Shown: piece after piece, positions 40,601 through 52,851 of the stretch
Layout of the letters: the number at the start of each line of letters is the position of its first letter
How positions within the stretch are numbered: position 1 is the stretch's first letter
Assembly (NCBI GenBank): GCA_003991915.1
Contig: RQTK01000146.1
Location: 180,118 to 244,117, forward strand
Length of the DNA: 64,000 nucleotides
Reading direction: 5' to 3'
Source of the DNA: Elysia chlorotica
Lineage: Eukaryota > Mollusca > Gastropoda > Plakobranchidae
The notes under the pieces: generated by a model
Told to the model about the DNA's origin: nothing
Database searches by the model: none
What the model saw: the letters and a program-made list of their open reading frames with translations, nothing else
Translations under genes and position numbers: made by a program

Positions 40601-42414
40601 ATCAGTTGCAATCTGTCGTTTTCACATTTCGGTTTGTCTGCTTATTTCAGCCCCAGAGGAATGGACAACGATTCCTGTTCTAGTCAAAATATACAAGCTT
40701 CTTATCAATGAACTCTCAAATGCCATTGAGGAACGCTTGACCCATGCTCAGGCAGACGATGAGGATGATGAAGCTGATGATGTGAGTGACACAGTTTCAG
40801 GATTTAGGCCTTGGACATGATTTTACCCAGACCTTTTTTTTTTTTACCTGTAACACCTGTGTATTAATGAAAGTTTGAAATAAAAACTACTGAAAGTTAA
40901 TTGTTATCTATAACTAAAATCATTATTTTTGCGTTTGAATTAAGGTGAAGTGTATGTATATGTTTCTTTTATGTACTTTTATGTGAATGGTACATTTTTA
41001 TTACAATGAAGGGAGATGATGGAGAGGAAATTGAAGATGAAGACTTGGCAGTGAGGGGACAGTCTCTAGCAGATGTATTGAATAGTTTGGATGATGAAGG
41101 TAAGCCAACTCTGTGGAATTCAGCTTGTTGAATTTCTTAGTAAGTGTACGAAATAACATTAGTTATCTTGACAGATGATTTTACTTATTTTCGTTGGCTA
41201 GTTTTTTGATGATTTTTTGTAATGATTTCTATGCTTTTTAAAAGCATCATCATTTTTTCTTCTTATTGTTACACTAAAGTTCTTGATGTTTGAAGAAATT
41301 GATGAGAAATAGCCATCAATTTTCATAATAATTCAGGAACGCGGAATCAACTGCAGTTAATCTTTATCAGCACTATGAATTTGTAATCATTGTAGACACT
41401 TTCACATCATTGTCAATTCACAGGTTTTTCTTTCTGCTTGTGCCAGCTTGTTTTTTAACTCCTTTAAAATGGAAAGTCGTTTTGTAAATGTGATATGGCT
41501 GAAAATAAGAAGTTTCTTTGCTTTGGCAAATAGTCATTAATTCTTTTCATAAATTTTAAAATAGAGTGCAGTTGAAAGAATTTTGCTTCTTGGAATTAGA
41601 AGTTATAAAACACGTCTTTTTTCAATTTTTTATGTTTTCTGCTTTTCTACCTTTTTTTCTTTATTTACAATAATTCTCGTATAGGATTTGCCATTGACTG
41701 TGAGGATGACGAGGATGATCCTGATGCTCATAATGATCCCAACAATCAAATCAATACTCAGGTAAGGCTCTTTGAATTTTGATAAAGAAAGTAAGCCCTT
41801 TGATATTGCTAGGAATGTAGCAAAATCTTCTGCTTAGAAAAAGTAAAACAATTATCTCTCACTGACATTTGTAAGATTGCATTTGTGGCCTCTTGTCATT
41901 TTCACCAATAAATGTATGGTTTACTTACAAACACATACATGTAGGCAGACAAACAGCCATACTTATATTTGGAGGCGCTTATACTAAGGACGTAAACACA
42001 AGACCACTCACCAAAATTACAGAATTTCAAAGCACATATAATTAAGTTTTTTAACAAAGCAACCTGACAGCTCTTGGAAACATACAACTCATCAACTTAA
42101 GTACTAAAAGTAATGATAAATTTGTGTTGTTCAGGTGTCAAATATAACAAATAAACTGTACAACTTGGAATCAATTATTTCATCAACTTGGGAACTAAAG
42201 ATAAATGACAAACTTGTGCTTTGTAGGTCTATAATAATTATAATTATAAAGACTAAATTGTAACAAAATTGTTCTCTCTCTATCCTTGCCACACCAGACA
42301 TACTTAACGGAGTTCTTGCAGTCCTTGTCGAGCCAGCCCTGCTACTCCATGTTTAGCCAGCACCACAACGAGTCAGAGAGACAAGTCCTGCAGACAATCA
42401 ATATAAATACGTGA
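25655..42414 (+). CDS. IPO9: Importin-9 (25 exons plus a duplicated exon pair; 1030 aa without the duplicate)
   Basis: Karyopherin-beta HEAT-repeat receptor that imports histones, ribosomal proteins and actin in a Ran-dependent way. Exons: 25655-25790, 26763-26911, 27383-27584, [29019-29167, 29625-29826 duplicate], 30863-30951, 31432-31518, 31658-31777, 32337-32437, 32819-32877, 33280-33431, 33587-33685, 33924-34030, 34391-34530, 35102-35180, 35729-35957, 36152-36230, 36632-36780, 37215-37340, 38329-38401, 38680-38882, 39373-39539, 40054-40187, 40651-40781, 41012-41099, 41685-41761, 42298-42414. Phases agree throughout. Family stretches include [69 protein letters not shown] and [11 protein letters not shown]. 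Exons 22-24 encode the acidic loop before the C-terminus. Human IPO9 has 1041 aa. Using both exon pairs would give 1147 aa. Confidence 0.95.
26030..26130. repeat. Cluster of CTAGATCTAG-like palindromic hexamers in IPO9 intron 1
   Basis: About 80 bases made largely of TAGATC/GATCTA units with variants (GATCTAGATCTAGCTAG, CTAGATCTAG). Similar clusters occur near the RPN1 and TAF3/ARL6 starts. Confidence 0.6.
26643..27617 (+). repeat. Direct repeat copy 1: IPO9 exons 2 and 3 with flanking introns
   Basis: About 975 bp that recur at 28900-29859. The block starts at TAAGAACTAATGA and ends at GGTTCATTATT. Outside these points the two loci share nothing obvious. It contains exons 26763-26911 and 27383-27584. 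Confidence 0.95.
28005..28290 (+). repeat. SINE family A, near full length
   Basis: Lies between the two copies of the IPO9 exon pair. The head has AATCGGAGGCCCCTAG-like sequence; the body has GACCAGCTGAGACAGAAG; the tail has GTCAAACGTTAGTCTTGGGA and GTGCTGACTTTGACACG. Confidence 0.6.
28900..29859 (+). repeat. Direct repeat copy 2: second IPO9 exon 2 and 3 pair
   Basis: Contains exons 29019-29167 and 29625-29826 with intact acceptors and donors. The two exons differ from copy 1 at five bases in 351, all synonymous, while the introns differ more and by small indels. Confidence 0.95.
30664..30728 (+). repeat. Poly-G runs
   Basis: Two runs of G, about 20 and 12 long, separated by an AC/GA-rich stretch, in the IPO9 intron before exon 4. 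Length may be unreliable because homopolymers are error-prone. Confidence 0.85.
37610..37775 (+). repeat. SINE family B, partial
   Basis: In the IPO9 intron between the 37215 and 38329 exons. It has GTTAGGGTGTTGAGCCACAC near the head and the family tail CTTTGTCAAAGAGTATGGAA. Confidence 0.5.
39875..39955 (+). repeat. SINE family B tail fragment
   Basis: CTCTGTCAAAGAGTATGGGA followed by CCAAGTTT matches the tail at 12835 and 37740. It sits just before the exon at 40054. Confidence 0.45.
40275..40530 (+). repeat. SINE family A, near full length
   Basis: In the IPO9 intron after exon 40054-40187. The tRNA-like head has GTGGCTGAAGTGGTACACCG and GGTTCAGAGTTTGAATC. The body has GATCAACTGAGACAGAAG and the tail ends GACGTTGGACGTTAAGTAAC. 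This is the clearest plus-strand copy. Confidence 0.7.
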
Positions 42415-44345
42415 AAGCCTTCTTTTGTTCAAACCTTCTTGACTTTTTGACTTTAGAGGGGGGTTTTTTGTTTGTTTTTTTAAGTGTCTTTTTTAACATG
42501 ACTAAAAAAAAGTTAACAGCTGATGACCAAAGTTCTTTAAATTTGTTCTCTTTAAAAATGTCTTTTTGTGACATGACTGAAAGTTAACAAGTTAAGGACC
42601 GAAGTTCATTTTATTATGCTCCATAGTTTAGGTATTTAAAAGTTTATTTGTTGGTATCAGCTTGTTCTTCTTACTCTTTGATACACTTTGAACTTGCTTT
42701 AGGGGAGAAGGCTTTAATCAACAAAGCCCCCCTACACAAAGAGTGCATCTTCTTTTATAAATTATGATGTACAAAAAAAAAATAATAGTATCTGGTTAGG
42801 TAGATGAAACAGAAAATTTTAGTTATTAAAATTAAAGGCAAAGAGATAATCATTTGGAATATTTTTTTATAAAGTCTTAATGCCTTTTATTTTTTCTTTG
42901 ATAATTTTTTTTATTTTCTTTTTAACTTTATTTAAAATCAGAAGGTCATAATTTTATGCAATTATTTTGGATTGACACAATGGTGCTTTCTTTTAGCTTT
43001 ATACTTCCTCTGAGGTTAAATCAGCAACTCTGCCTATGTTGCATTTTAAAAGCAATGAACTCTATAAAGCATTTGTGATTCGGCTGTTGTTTTGTTGAAT
43101 TAATGGTTGAGAATTTTGGTCTTTTTCCTGCAGTGTATTCATTTTTAACTAATGCTAATGTTTATCATAGCTCCTAGGTTTAAAAGTTTTGTTTCCCTTC
43201 ATTCTTTTCTGCAAAGGTTGGAGTAAATATTTTAACATAGGGTTAGAGATTTATCTTTATAAAGAATTGGCTTTTTACAAACAAATACAATTTTATGTGC
43301 TGCTGTGTCTTTATTGTTTATAACAGGTAGACTTTAAAAAGTTAAAAATGTTTTTTTTTAAATGTATATATATTTGCAGTGACATAGCAAATGTCAGCAT
43401 TTAGAGACAAAATTATGTGTGAATGCTTTGTTTTTTTTATTTCCTGGCATCTAGGTTTAGAGCCGCAGTATTTTGCAGATTTTAGCCTCATGTGTATATA
43501 CGTCCAATGTTTTCAATTTTGCCATACAGTGTGGGGGCATCCATTTGAACATCCATCCCTTTTAAGAAATTAAAAAAGATAGAAAAATAAATTATTGGTC
43601 TTTCTTAAAGGTAGGATCTGTTCAAAAATAAAGAAAAATTAATCACAAGCAAAATTTATACAGTATTCTTAACAAGTAATTTCTCATGAAGTATAACAAA
43701 TAAGGTAATGATTGTGTGAGATATTGATTGGAACAAAAGTGTGAAACTGAATGACAATCTTTTGTTAATTCAAGTGTATGTGCCATTTGAGGTTGTGGTG
43801 GAAAAACAATGGTGCTTGGTATAGCTTGAAATTTCTTGCTACTCAATTCAATAGCTGTGTTTACTGTCTACTTTGAGGTGTGTGTTCAGCATAAACCCCT
43901 CTATCTTATGCATTTCAAGAATAGGCTTTATTGTTCATCCAAATTTTAAAAAAAATTATTTTGGAACACATGATCATATTTAATTCTCATTTAATTCAGC
44001 TTTTATATTAGTGCTGTAAGGTTAGGATTGGTTTTTCTACCTTGGTGCTCTTTTTTTCCCCTTGAGTTCTGGAAGTGCAAAGCAAAGACTAAAGAGATGC
44101 ATAATGTTTTATTTTCTTTTATGTGTACTTCTACTTGCAGCCTTATCTTTAAAAAAAAAAACAACAGACAATTTAGAGATACATTGTTGTCTTTTATTTC
44201 CTCTTGACTTGTTTTAACTTTTTTAATGTTATGTCTTTCACAGTGTTTTATGCATTTTACAAATTGTTACCACTACTAATCTTTCTGCATTCGGGTCTGA
44301 TATATATGTTGGCCAAATAAATCTGCTATTGAAAACACAGCATGC
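42415..44345 (+). other. IPO9: Likely IPO9 3' untranslated region
   Basis: AT-rich, non-coding sequence after the stop codon. AATAAA signals at about 43586 and 44316, with another at 44560, are candidate cleavage points. Which is used cannot be told without transcripts. Confidence 0.4.
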
Positions 44346-47300
44346 ATCAGGGTGGGTTTTGTTTTTTGTTTTAAATTATTTTGCCCTGTGCTAATCCAGT
44401 TCCAGATGCTTTTCTTGATAAGATTTAAAGGGACTGAGTGGAATGTTTTATATGCATGTCTTATAATTTATAAATACTGGAGCCCATGAAAATATTGTGA
44501 GAGCTCAATCTAAAGGGACTGTTGCAATGTTTCATAAATGTTATTTTAAAATGGAAAGGAATAAAGCTGCATCTCTTACGTCGTAAAATCTCTGTTGCAT
44601 CAGTTTTAGTTTATTCTAATATGTGATAATTATTCATTACGAGCTTGCTATCATGACAGAAAACATTTGTTTTCTTTATGGCTAAGGAACATGTTTCTCC
44701 AGGTGAAAATTCTTTCTTTTTATTCTCTTACTTTTAGCTGTAGATGGATTTTATATGTTATAAAATCTATTGGAGAACGATTAGTATTAGCTATTATGGA
44801 TTAGACACAATGTTTGAATTGTCAATGACATAGTTCAACTGTACTTGCCCTACATAAATTACGATTTCTACCTTGAGTTTAGAAAGAGAGAAAATGTGGT
44901 TCTAGATCTATGTCTATTGATGGTTTGTTTTATAAATCTTCCAGGACTAACATTGAATCAAGCAACATATTTTTAATGTCCTCTTCCTGACTGGAGTCTA
45001 GCTCCGGACAGTCAAGCATGTGTTTTAAATATTCTTGATGCTCATCTATGTCCTATAGTTTCATTCTATTGTTGGCTCAAGTCATTACTATGGATAAAGA
45101 CACGAATTAAAGATTTATTAAATTTTATCTGGAGTTATTTAATATTTTGTTTTGATGTATGAACAAAACAATTTTAAGTTTTAGGACAAGAGTTTAACGA
45201 GTAGAAACTTATGATTGTGCAATACCTAAAATGGTTGGCTTTCTGAGTAGATAATAAAACTGCCAAAAGAATAGAGGATGAGCAGTGAGGTTGCACTGGT
45301 GCAATTCATCCCTGATATCTGAGTAAAAATTGCAGTTGACCCAGCATTTAGTCTTACTAAAGGATATGGAATAAATTTTTTTTTAATCCTTATTACATTA
45401 ACATAATACTCTTGCCTGTATTAATTGAGTTGCAGCACTATTTTTTAAAACCTGCGTTTCCTCCATTTTGGCAACATCTGCTTTCGAAACACCTTATTTT
45501 CAATAAATTATGGTAAAAAATCAATTTTGCAGCCAAGTAAAATAAAAGCAACAAAAACAAAACACTTCGATTTCAATTTTTCTTCAACTAGTAACATAAA
45601 ACCTAAGGCTTGCCATTGTCAGACATCAGTCTTGGGGTTCGTTCACAAGATGGCATATATAGTGCTGACATTGGATGTTAAACCAACTCAACTCTTTGCC
45701 ATTATATTAAATAGGATACATTGTTTACCCTTTACTTCTAATACTAGTCATAGTTTCTATTTGGATCACAATTTGCATAAATCATGCTTTTGAAATAGAT
45801 TTTCTTTGAACAAGTTTTCCAACAAATAATTAATAAAACATTTACGGAAGCAAACTGCTCATTTGTCCTGCTATAAAAAGAACCATTAGCACAGTATCTA
45901 TAGAAAACCCCTCTCATTGTATTCATGACTTCCATTTTATAAAATTATGTACATTCATTCTCTTGCCCATCTAAGACATGACTTTTCAAAATGAATACAT
46001 TATGATAAATCTGTAAAATAATTGTGATAAATTCACATTGATGACATGATAATAAGGAATCATAATTATGGATATTGTTAAAATGAAATAATTTGGAAAA
46101 ACTCAGTTTATTTCTCACAATTATGTACTGAACTTTATTAGATGTAATTGTAGATACATAATTCACAGAGAAGCCTAAAGTGGGTTCAGCTCATTGATGA
46201 ATAACAAAATGAAACACTAAAGATGATCATTAAGTAATACATATTACACAGTGGTTATTTTAACACAGTAAGAAAGCAGTATTGTGGCAGTGATAAGCTA
46301 TATTCTTAAAATCATCATCTAATTCTAAATATACATTTCTAAGCATAAAAAAAGCTTTTTTTTAAATTTATCAATCTAATGTATAGGTAAATCACAATTT
46401 AACAAAGTTCATTTTCCATACATGTACATTTAAAAAAAAAACACATCTGGTGGTCTACATTGCTATGCGCTATGTAAAATACTTGCTCTGAGACATAGCA
46501 CCTTTACATGCTCCATTCCTTAAGTATATGTGGATATTGAAAAATGGTCCCTGTCTAATAAAGTAAAATACCTCTTTAGTCCTTTTACTCGTATACTCCA
46601 ATATTAAAACAATTTTTAATAGGAAAATATACCTTCCAAACATATTTTAAAAACATCTGCCAAAATAAAATTTTCCCTATTTCAAGAAAAGGAGAATATA
46701 TTTTGGCCCAAAGGATTTACATTGTTTTAAAAAAAAATTTAAACGGAAACTGAAAGGTTTCTTACTGTAAAAAAACATATACATGTACTTGTAGTCTTTT
46801 GTTGTTGTTGGTTGAATTTCTGACATTGTGTTGAAAAAGAAAGATCTGGATAAGGATTACATAATACTGAACTTAATGTTTTAAGTAAAGTAAAGCAAAC
46901 TGCAATTACAGTGCAGACTAAAAAAAATGATGGATAAATTTCCCTGAGAGAACTAACTTTTCTTTAAGCTCGATTAGCGAGTCTCAGAGCAAGATGCTAC
47001 AGGTTACTACAGGTACATGAATATAAAGGCGGACAAATATTTATGAAATGACATCATAATAAATACATGTAATTTCACAAATGGGATTGGTACAACTACA
47101 AGTAATGCTGCCTTTGTACAATAATTGTAAGCTCTAGCTGGGATATATACTACTGTGAATACGAAGAATAATTATATAATTAACTGCCCAGCTTGAAGAC
47201 AGGGTGCCTTCCTAAAAGCTTCCAACTGAAGTGACAATGAAATGATAATACACATACTGATAATTGTTAACATTATGGTAAAACAATGTTGCAATTGCAC

Positions 47301-49850
47301 TGTAGCTTTAATGTAATATTACCAGATATTATTACAAGCATAAAAAACATGGCACAATCTTTATACTTATTACAAGTAGTTACTTCTGATTATAAAAGGT
47401 AACGTTTGTCCCATAATCTTTGACAGACCTTTGTGAAAAACCAAGAGTTTATGTGCTGGTTCTTTATAAGTTGTTTTTAAATAGGGAAGGAATCATGTTA
47501 TTCCTATCATTCATATCCATAAGTTAAGACAACCGTATGGCTTAGCTTCACAAATAATAAGCTAAAGTAGATAGCCATCCTTTTCTTTAGACAACATAAT
47601 GAACGCTAGGTTTTTGGTCTCTATTCTCGCTTATAACAAGATTATCTATACCAGGATCACACTGAATAACATCAAAAGTTGATTAAAATTGAATTTCATT
47701 TTTTTTTTTTTATAGCTTTCTTTCCTCTAGATTAGACAGCTAGTTCTTGCAAACAGCTATTTCTTGAAACAATCAGAATCAGTCTATAATTTTTACAATG
47801 AATTGAAACAACCATGCAAGTCATAAGAGCATGAGTGTATAGAGAGAAGTGAGTCTTGATTTTTAATTTTTTTTTTTTTAACCTGATATCTAAAGTCCTA
47901 ATTTTAAGTCTTTCCGGTTTGATTTATTTCATTCAAAGCTGGTATCATCAAAAGGCATTACAAAAGTAATGTCTGCCAAGCAGCATTCAATGCTTATTGC
48001 TGCCCAAAACATGTTTTAGAAGAAAATTAATGAGGTTGGGAGGAGGTTGCTATAGAAAGAAAACAATAGGAAAATCCTAAAAATGCTATTTTCAAATAAG
48101 GTAAGCAGTGGTCTACATTTTTTCTATTTTTGTGATTTTTCCCCTCTGTAATTCGAATCCTCATAATTCAAAGTTTTGATCCAATCCGAAGTAATTTGAA
48201 TTATGATGTTTTGTATGTATAGTCATTGAATAATGAAATACAAAATTCCTTGTCCTTGGCGAAGTAAGGACGAATTAGGAAAAGAAGATTAAAATTTTGT
48301 ATACACCAAAAGAATAATGAAACTAATAATATCTTTAGAATTTGTTATAATTACAATAAAAACGTCAAGACATGTTTCATTTGTTAATTCAACAAAGTCG
48401 CATTGATTGTTCATGAAATTTCACCATTTTTAGAGTTTTCCCCACATTCATATCTTTTTTAACCAATGAAGATAGAATTAACATTTTTTTTAGATTTAAA
48501 AACTGAAGCTTTTTATCATTTAATAAAATGTCTACACTCACCGCTAACATGTACACAATGTGACTCTGTTGAATTACATTGTGTACCTGACTAACATTTC
48601 ATTAAATACATTTATGAGCCTGCAATTAATGCAGTTAAAATACTTAAAAACTGTTAATCCATTATGAAAAGAGTAAAACAGATTTAAAAGTGTTAAAACT
48701 GAATATCAATTGGTAGCAAAACTCTGAATATCATTTGCATGATTTAGTGATTTAGTTAATTTTGATGCTTGCTCACCTTTTCATCTTCTAAGCAAAGCAT
48801 ATAAAGATAAACCGTAAGCTTGTTTAACTACATCAATCAGAAGTAGTTGGAAAATGCCACAGGCGATTTCAAATGGTACAGGTTTAATGAAGTCAAAAAA
48901 AGAAAAAAAAAAAGAATTGAAAATTAGTTCTAGGGTTTAAAATACAAATCCCTCATATCAAATATTCTCATCAATAGACATCAATCTTTATAATTAGAAA
49001 AATTGTTTTGTAATATATAGGAAATAACACTGCGTAAATGGATATTACACATACATTTTGAGCAAATGAAACAAAGAGCCCTTTTATCCTGAAAACTTAT
49101 CGTTCGTTAATCAGTGTTATCAAGAGCAAGGAAATTTGGTCGCGAATTAATATATGATGTGACAAGCATTATTCATAAACATAAACAAAATGTTTTAGAT
49201 GCAATCTACAAATGAATTGAAATTTGTATTTACATAATCTCACAGTAGCTCTACGACAGCTGATAAGTACAACAACTGAATCCAACACTTCCAGCAGAAA
49301 TATGAAGCACATACACTGAAATACATAATCATGCAGAAAGGAGAAAAGTACAATATATTATTTTAACAGTTCTAGGGGAAATGAAAAATCAGTAACATAG
49401 AAAAGAATCATTTGCACTTACCCTTGGCATTTTAAACAATACAAAACATAAATTTCTTGATGAAATTCAACCACACCAAAGAAGTTTTGATTCCCATAAT
49501 TTAGATAAATATACATCTAAGCTTTGCCGAATCCCTCAAGAAGCAGGAGGAATGGTAAAGTATGCCACCCCTTATTCCCCCTAAAAAATCTATCTAAAAC
49601 TTACCCACACCTCCCATCCCTCTACACCCTACCCTTAGATGTCAGAAATATTCTCTATTCTCTCTGTTTAACGTCTACTGTTCCCCCGAGGAATCTTACA
49701 CACAGATGTCAAGGGCTTACTCTCAAAACTGACCAAACTAGGCCTGTTCTCCCTCATCTCTCCTGTGATAAATATAGTACAAACAAACCTGCTCTCTTGC
49801 CACCCCTGGCACCCTCCCCCATCGCTTTGTCTACCTATAAACATATAAAC
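44346..49850. other. AT-rich 3' flanks of IPO9 and TAF3; no gene seen
   Basis: No coding exon was recognised on either strand. On the minus strand part may be a long TAF3 3' UTR. It holds a family A SINE tail at about 45608-45692, family B tails at about 45335-45375 (weak) and 47396-47440 (minus), and a hairpin with 11-bp arms (GTACACAATGT at 48551 and its complement at 48576). Otherwise nothing stands out. Confidence 0.5.
45608..45692 (+). repeat. SINE family A tail fragment
   Basis: CATTGTCAGACATCAGTCTT, then a GTGCTGACATTGGATGTTAA tail ending AACCAACTCAACTC, the standard 3' part of family A. Head and body are missing. Confidence 0.65.
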
Positions 49851-49854
49851 ACGA

Positions 49855-50215
49855 CATCTCTCTACTTTGACCCTATGACTTTCTTTCTACTAGTGCCCTA
49901 TCACATTTTCTTGACGCCATTCCTTCGTCCTCTGACCCTGCCCCCCTTTTTCCATTTGTTACCAATAAACAAGAAAGCTCTCTACTTTGAGCCTATGGTT
50001 TTCTATTCACTCATACCCTATCACACTTTCTTGCGTCCCCTTCCATCTCCTTCCTTTGTCTACCTCTACTTTGACCCAATGGCTTTCTACTTATTACACA
50101 TCCTTATGGCTCCTTCCCTGTCCCTTTGCCTACCTAAAAACACCATAGCACTCTAGTTTGACCCTATGGCATCACACTTTCTTGCGTCCCCTTCCTCGTC
50201 CCCTGCCCCTGGGCC
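49855..50215 (-). repeat. Short tandem repeat spanning the TAF3 stop codon and 3' UTR
   Basis: The unit TCTACTTTGACCCTATG recurs at 49861, 49981, 50065 and 50153. The partner block ATCACACTTTCTTGCGTCCC occurs at 50020 and 50171 (the coding copy), with a diverged copy near 49900. Read on the minus strand, the partner block encodes the TAF3 end GRKKV and its stop. A plus-strand open frame of 210 codons across this area is a by-product of its pyrimidine bias. Confidence 0.75.
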
Positions 50216-52820
50216 GCCCCCTGCCTCTCGAGGATGATGCCTTTGTCTTGGGGATACACCTTGGACAGAACCACTGCTGCTCTTCTGGAGGCTCCTTAGT
50301 GATTCCCACGCAAGGCCTGCAGTGACAATAAGAAAGACAGAGCGTTTTTATGTTTTTCATAAGCGAGTGGTAGTTTCATGGTCAAGAGAAATAGGCACGC
50401 ACACAATCAAAGACACATCAAATTTATTAACTGTCAGCTCATCCCTATAGAATAACAGTTCTCGCACAAGCAATGATTGACATCATGTGGTGTTGTTGGG
50501 GGATCACGAAATGAACAATGATGAGCAGCAACGGGTGGGGGGAGAGGAGTGACAACCAACAGTCAACCATCGAACGTGGTAATATATCAAAGGGGTAATG
50601 TGGTGTGTGAGAGTGTTTGTGGCAAAGGAAAAGTTGTAGGTGGAGGGATGGGTAGTGTGATTGTTTCAATACATGTACCATGTAAAGTTGGAGGTACACA
50701 CATGTACTGTATTGGTAAGACTGAACCACACATGGCTCCAATGAACCTTGCATTCAACAAACTATTAAAAGAATATAAGCAAATTCGTTGAGTCCGCGTT
50801 GTACTGTAACTAAGTGAGCAGAAATAAATCTTCATTTAAAATCATTGTCATCTGAAGGATTGCAAGATGCACTTACCAATACCAGTAAGATAATAATCAT
50901 AGGAATAATGCAGTATTAATAATAGTTAAGTACATATCTATCAGCTTTCCCATTATGTTGCTAAAGAATGTGAGATGAAAGACAAAGCTTAAAACATTTA
51001 AAACAAAGGTAGGAAGTGCAATACTCACCAGTGGTACCAGTTATCACACATATCACAGCCAATCATTTCACTGCCGTCATCTGGCTTCTTACAGCCTGGG
51101 CAGATCCACACCTGAGTGCCAGACTCATCCTGCAAAAATGAAACAAGTCATTGTTTTTTTAACCCCATTTAAAATTAAAGGCGGCAAGTATAAGTCGAGT
51201 TGAGTTGATATAAGCTATATTGCTCTAAATACAAGTTAAAAACAAAACAAAACAAAAAACGAATTATTTCATATTTTGCACACCTTGACATATGGAGTAC
51301 CAATCTGGTATTCGATCTATGTCTTAAATTATGTTCAGATGAACATGTGCTTCTTAAACTTTATACAGGATACAAAAACAATAAAAAAAGATGATAATTC
51401 ATTGGATCTCCTGAAGTTAAGCACAGCTCTAACACTTGTTTCTAAAACAGGATAAGAGAAAAATGACAGATTTCAAAGAGGATGAAGGATATTAATTTTG
51501 GCAGCAAAATAATTTAAAATTACTTGAAAATAAAACTTCTAAGACGTGCAGAACCCAGCGATTGGTTTGAGGACATAAATAATACATGGACAGAAAAAGT
51601 AAAAAGTTTAGCTAAACCATCACTCTCATTCCACTTACGATGAACACACAAACGGTTTCCACCTCGACTCCCCGACTTGGTTTGGTGGCCGAAGAAGACG
51701 ACTTTGCCGACAGAGTGGGCGACGGGATGTCCACGGCGCGCGGCTCAGGAGTGCTAGCCACCTGCCTCGAGACCGGTCTAGACGAGGAGTGGCGGGGGGC
51801 GGGGCTGGGAGACCTGTGGGGAGCTGGGCTGCTCTCTGAGGGCCAGTCAGCAGAGGGGGACGGCGGGGCGTCTCTGGATGGGGAATTCCCCGGGCTGCCA
51901 TGGGCTGGGGATGGCGAGCGATGACGATGGTGAGGGGCGGGAGACACCGGGAGGTCCCAATCTGGCGAGGGCGCAGGGGATGTTGAGCCTGGCGTGGGAG
52001 GCTTCCCAGGAGATGGCGATCTTGGCGGAGAGCCCTGCCGTCTTTGGTGGTGGGGGGAAATGCTGCGCATGGGGCTGGATTTCTTTGGGGTTGGGGAGCG
52101 GTGCGATGATGTTCTAGAATTCGATCTGTCACCGCCATCCACTCTGGACGGGGCTCGAGGTGATGGCGCAGGGCTCTGGAACGGAATGGGAGGAGGAGGA
52201 GACCTCTCTGGCGAGGCTGAAGATGAAGACATTCGTTTTAACCTGGTCGGAGATTTTCTCCCCTTGCTCGATTTGGCTGGGGACAGTGAGGAGTCTGATG
52301 AAGCAGAGGAGAGCGAAGAAAGCGAATGCCTTTGCCTTTTCTTTTTGTCTTTCTGAGAGGGTTTCTCCTTGACAGGCCCCCTGCTCTTGCGTTCAGAGGC
52401 AGTTGTGGGTGCGGGAGAAGACCCTTGCTTTTTCTTTTTGTCGAGATTACCCTTCGTGCTAGCAGAGCCCAGTAGTTTGGACGATGATTTTGAGGGCGGG
52501 GGAGTGACCGATTCACGAGGAACAGGTGGAGTTGGTGTAGACCTTGGGGATGGGGATGCCTTGTTACTTGTGGGGGACGTTGACCTTGATACTGCCAGAG
52601 GTGAACCTTTTCGCTTCTTCATCTCTCCGTGTTTTGTTCCTTTGGTTGTCTTTTTACCCTTTTCTTCTTGACCTTTCCTCGAAATGTACCTGAAACGGGA
52701 ACCAAGCGTAAAAACCTTTTTTTAAGAAGCAGAAACATTTATGTTTTTATTTTTATGACTTTAAATAGCAGCATCATCAGGAAAATCTCTCTTAATAATA
52801 GTTTGAGTAAATAATAATAA

Positions 52821-52851
<31 letters not shown>

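Noticed and set aside
43391-46166. Several 60-90 codon frames downstream of IPO9
   Set aside because: AT-rich, without ATG context, domains or splice partners. They are treated as untranslated flank.
48551-48586. Hairpin as microRNA candidate
   Set aside because: Arms of only 11 bp with a 14-base loop, too short for a precursor.
49524-50156. 210-codon plus-strand open frame
   Set aside because: Pyrimidine-rich, internally repetitive, no recognisable domain, and antisense to the TAF3 end and 3' flank. It is explained by composition.
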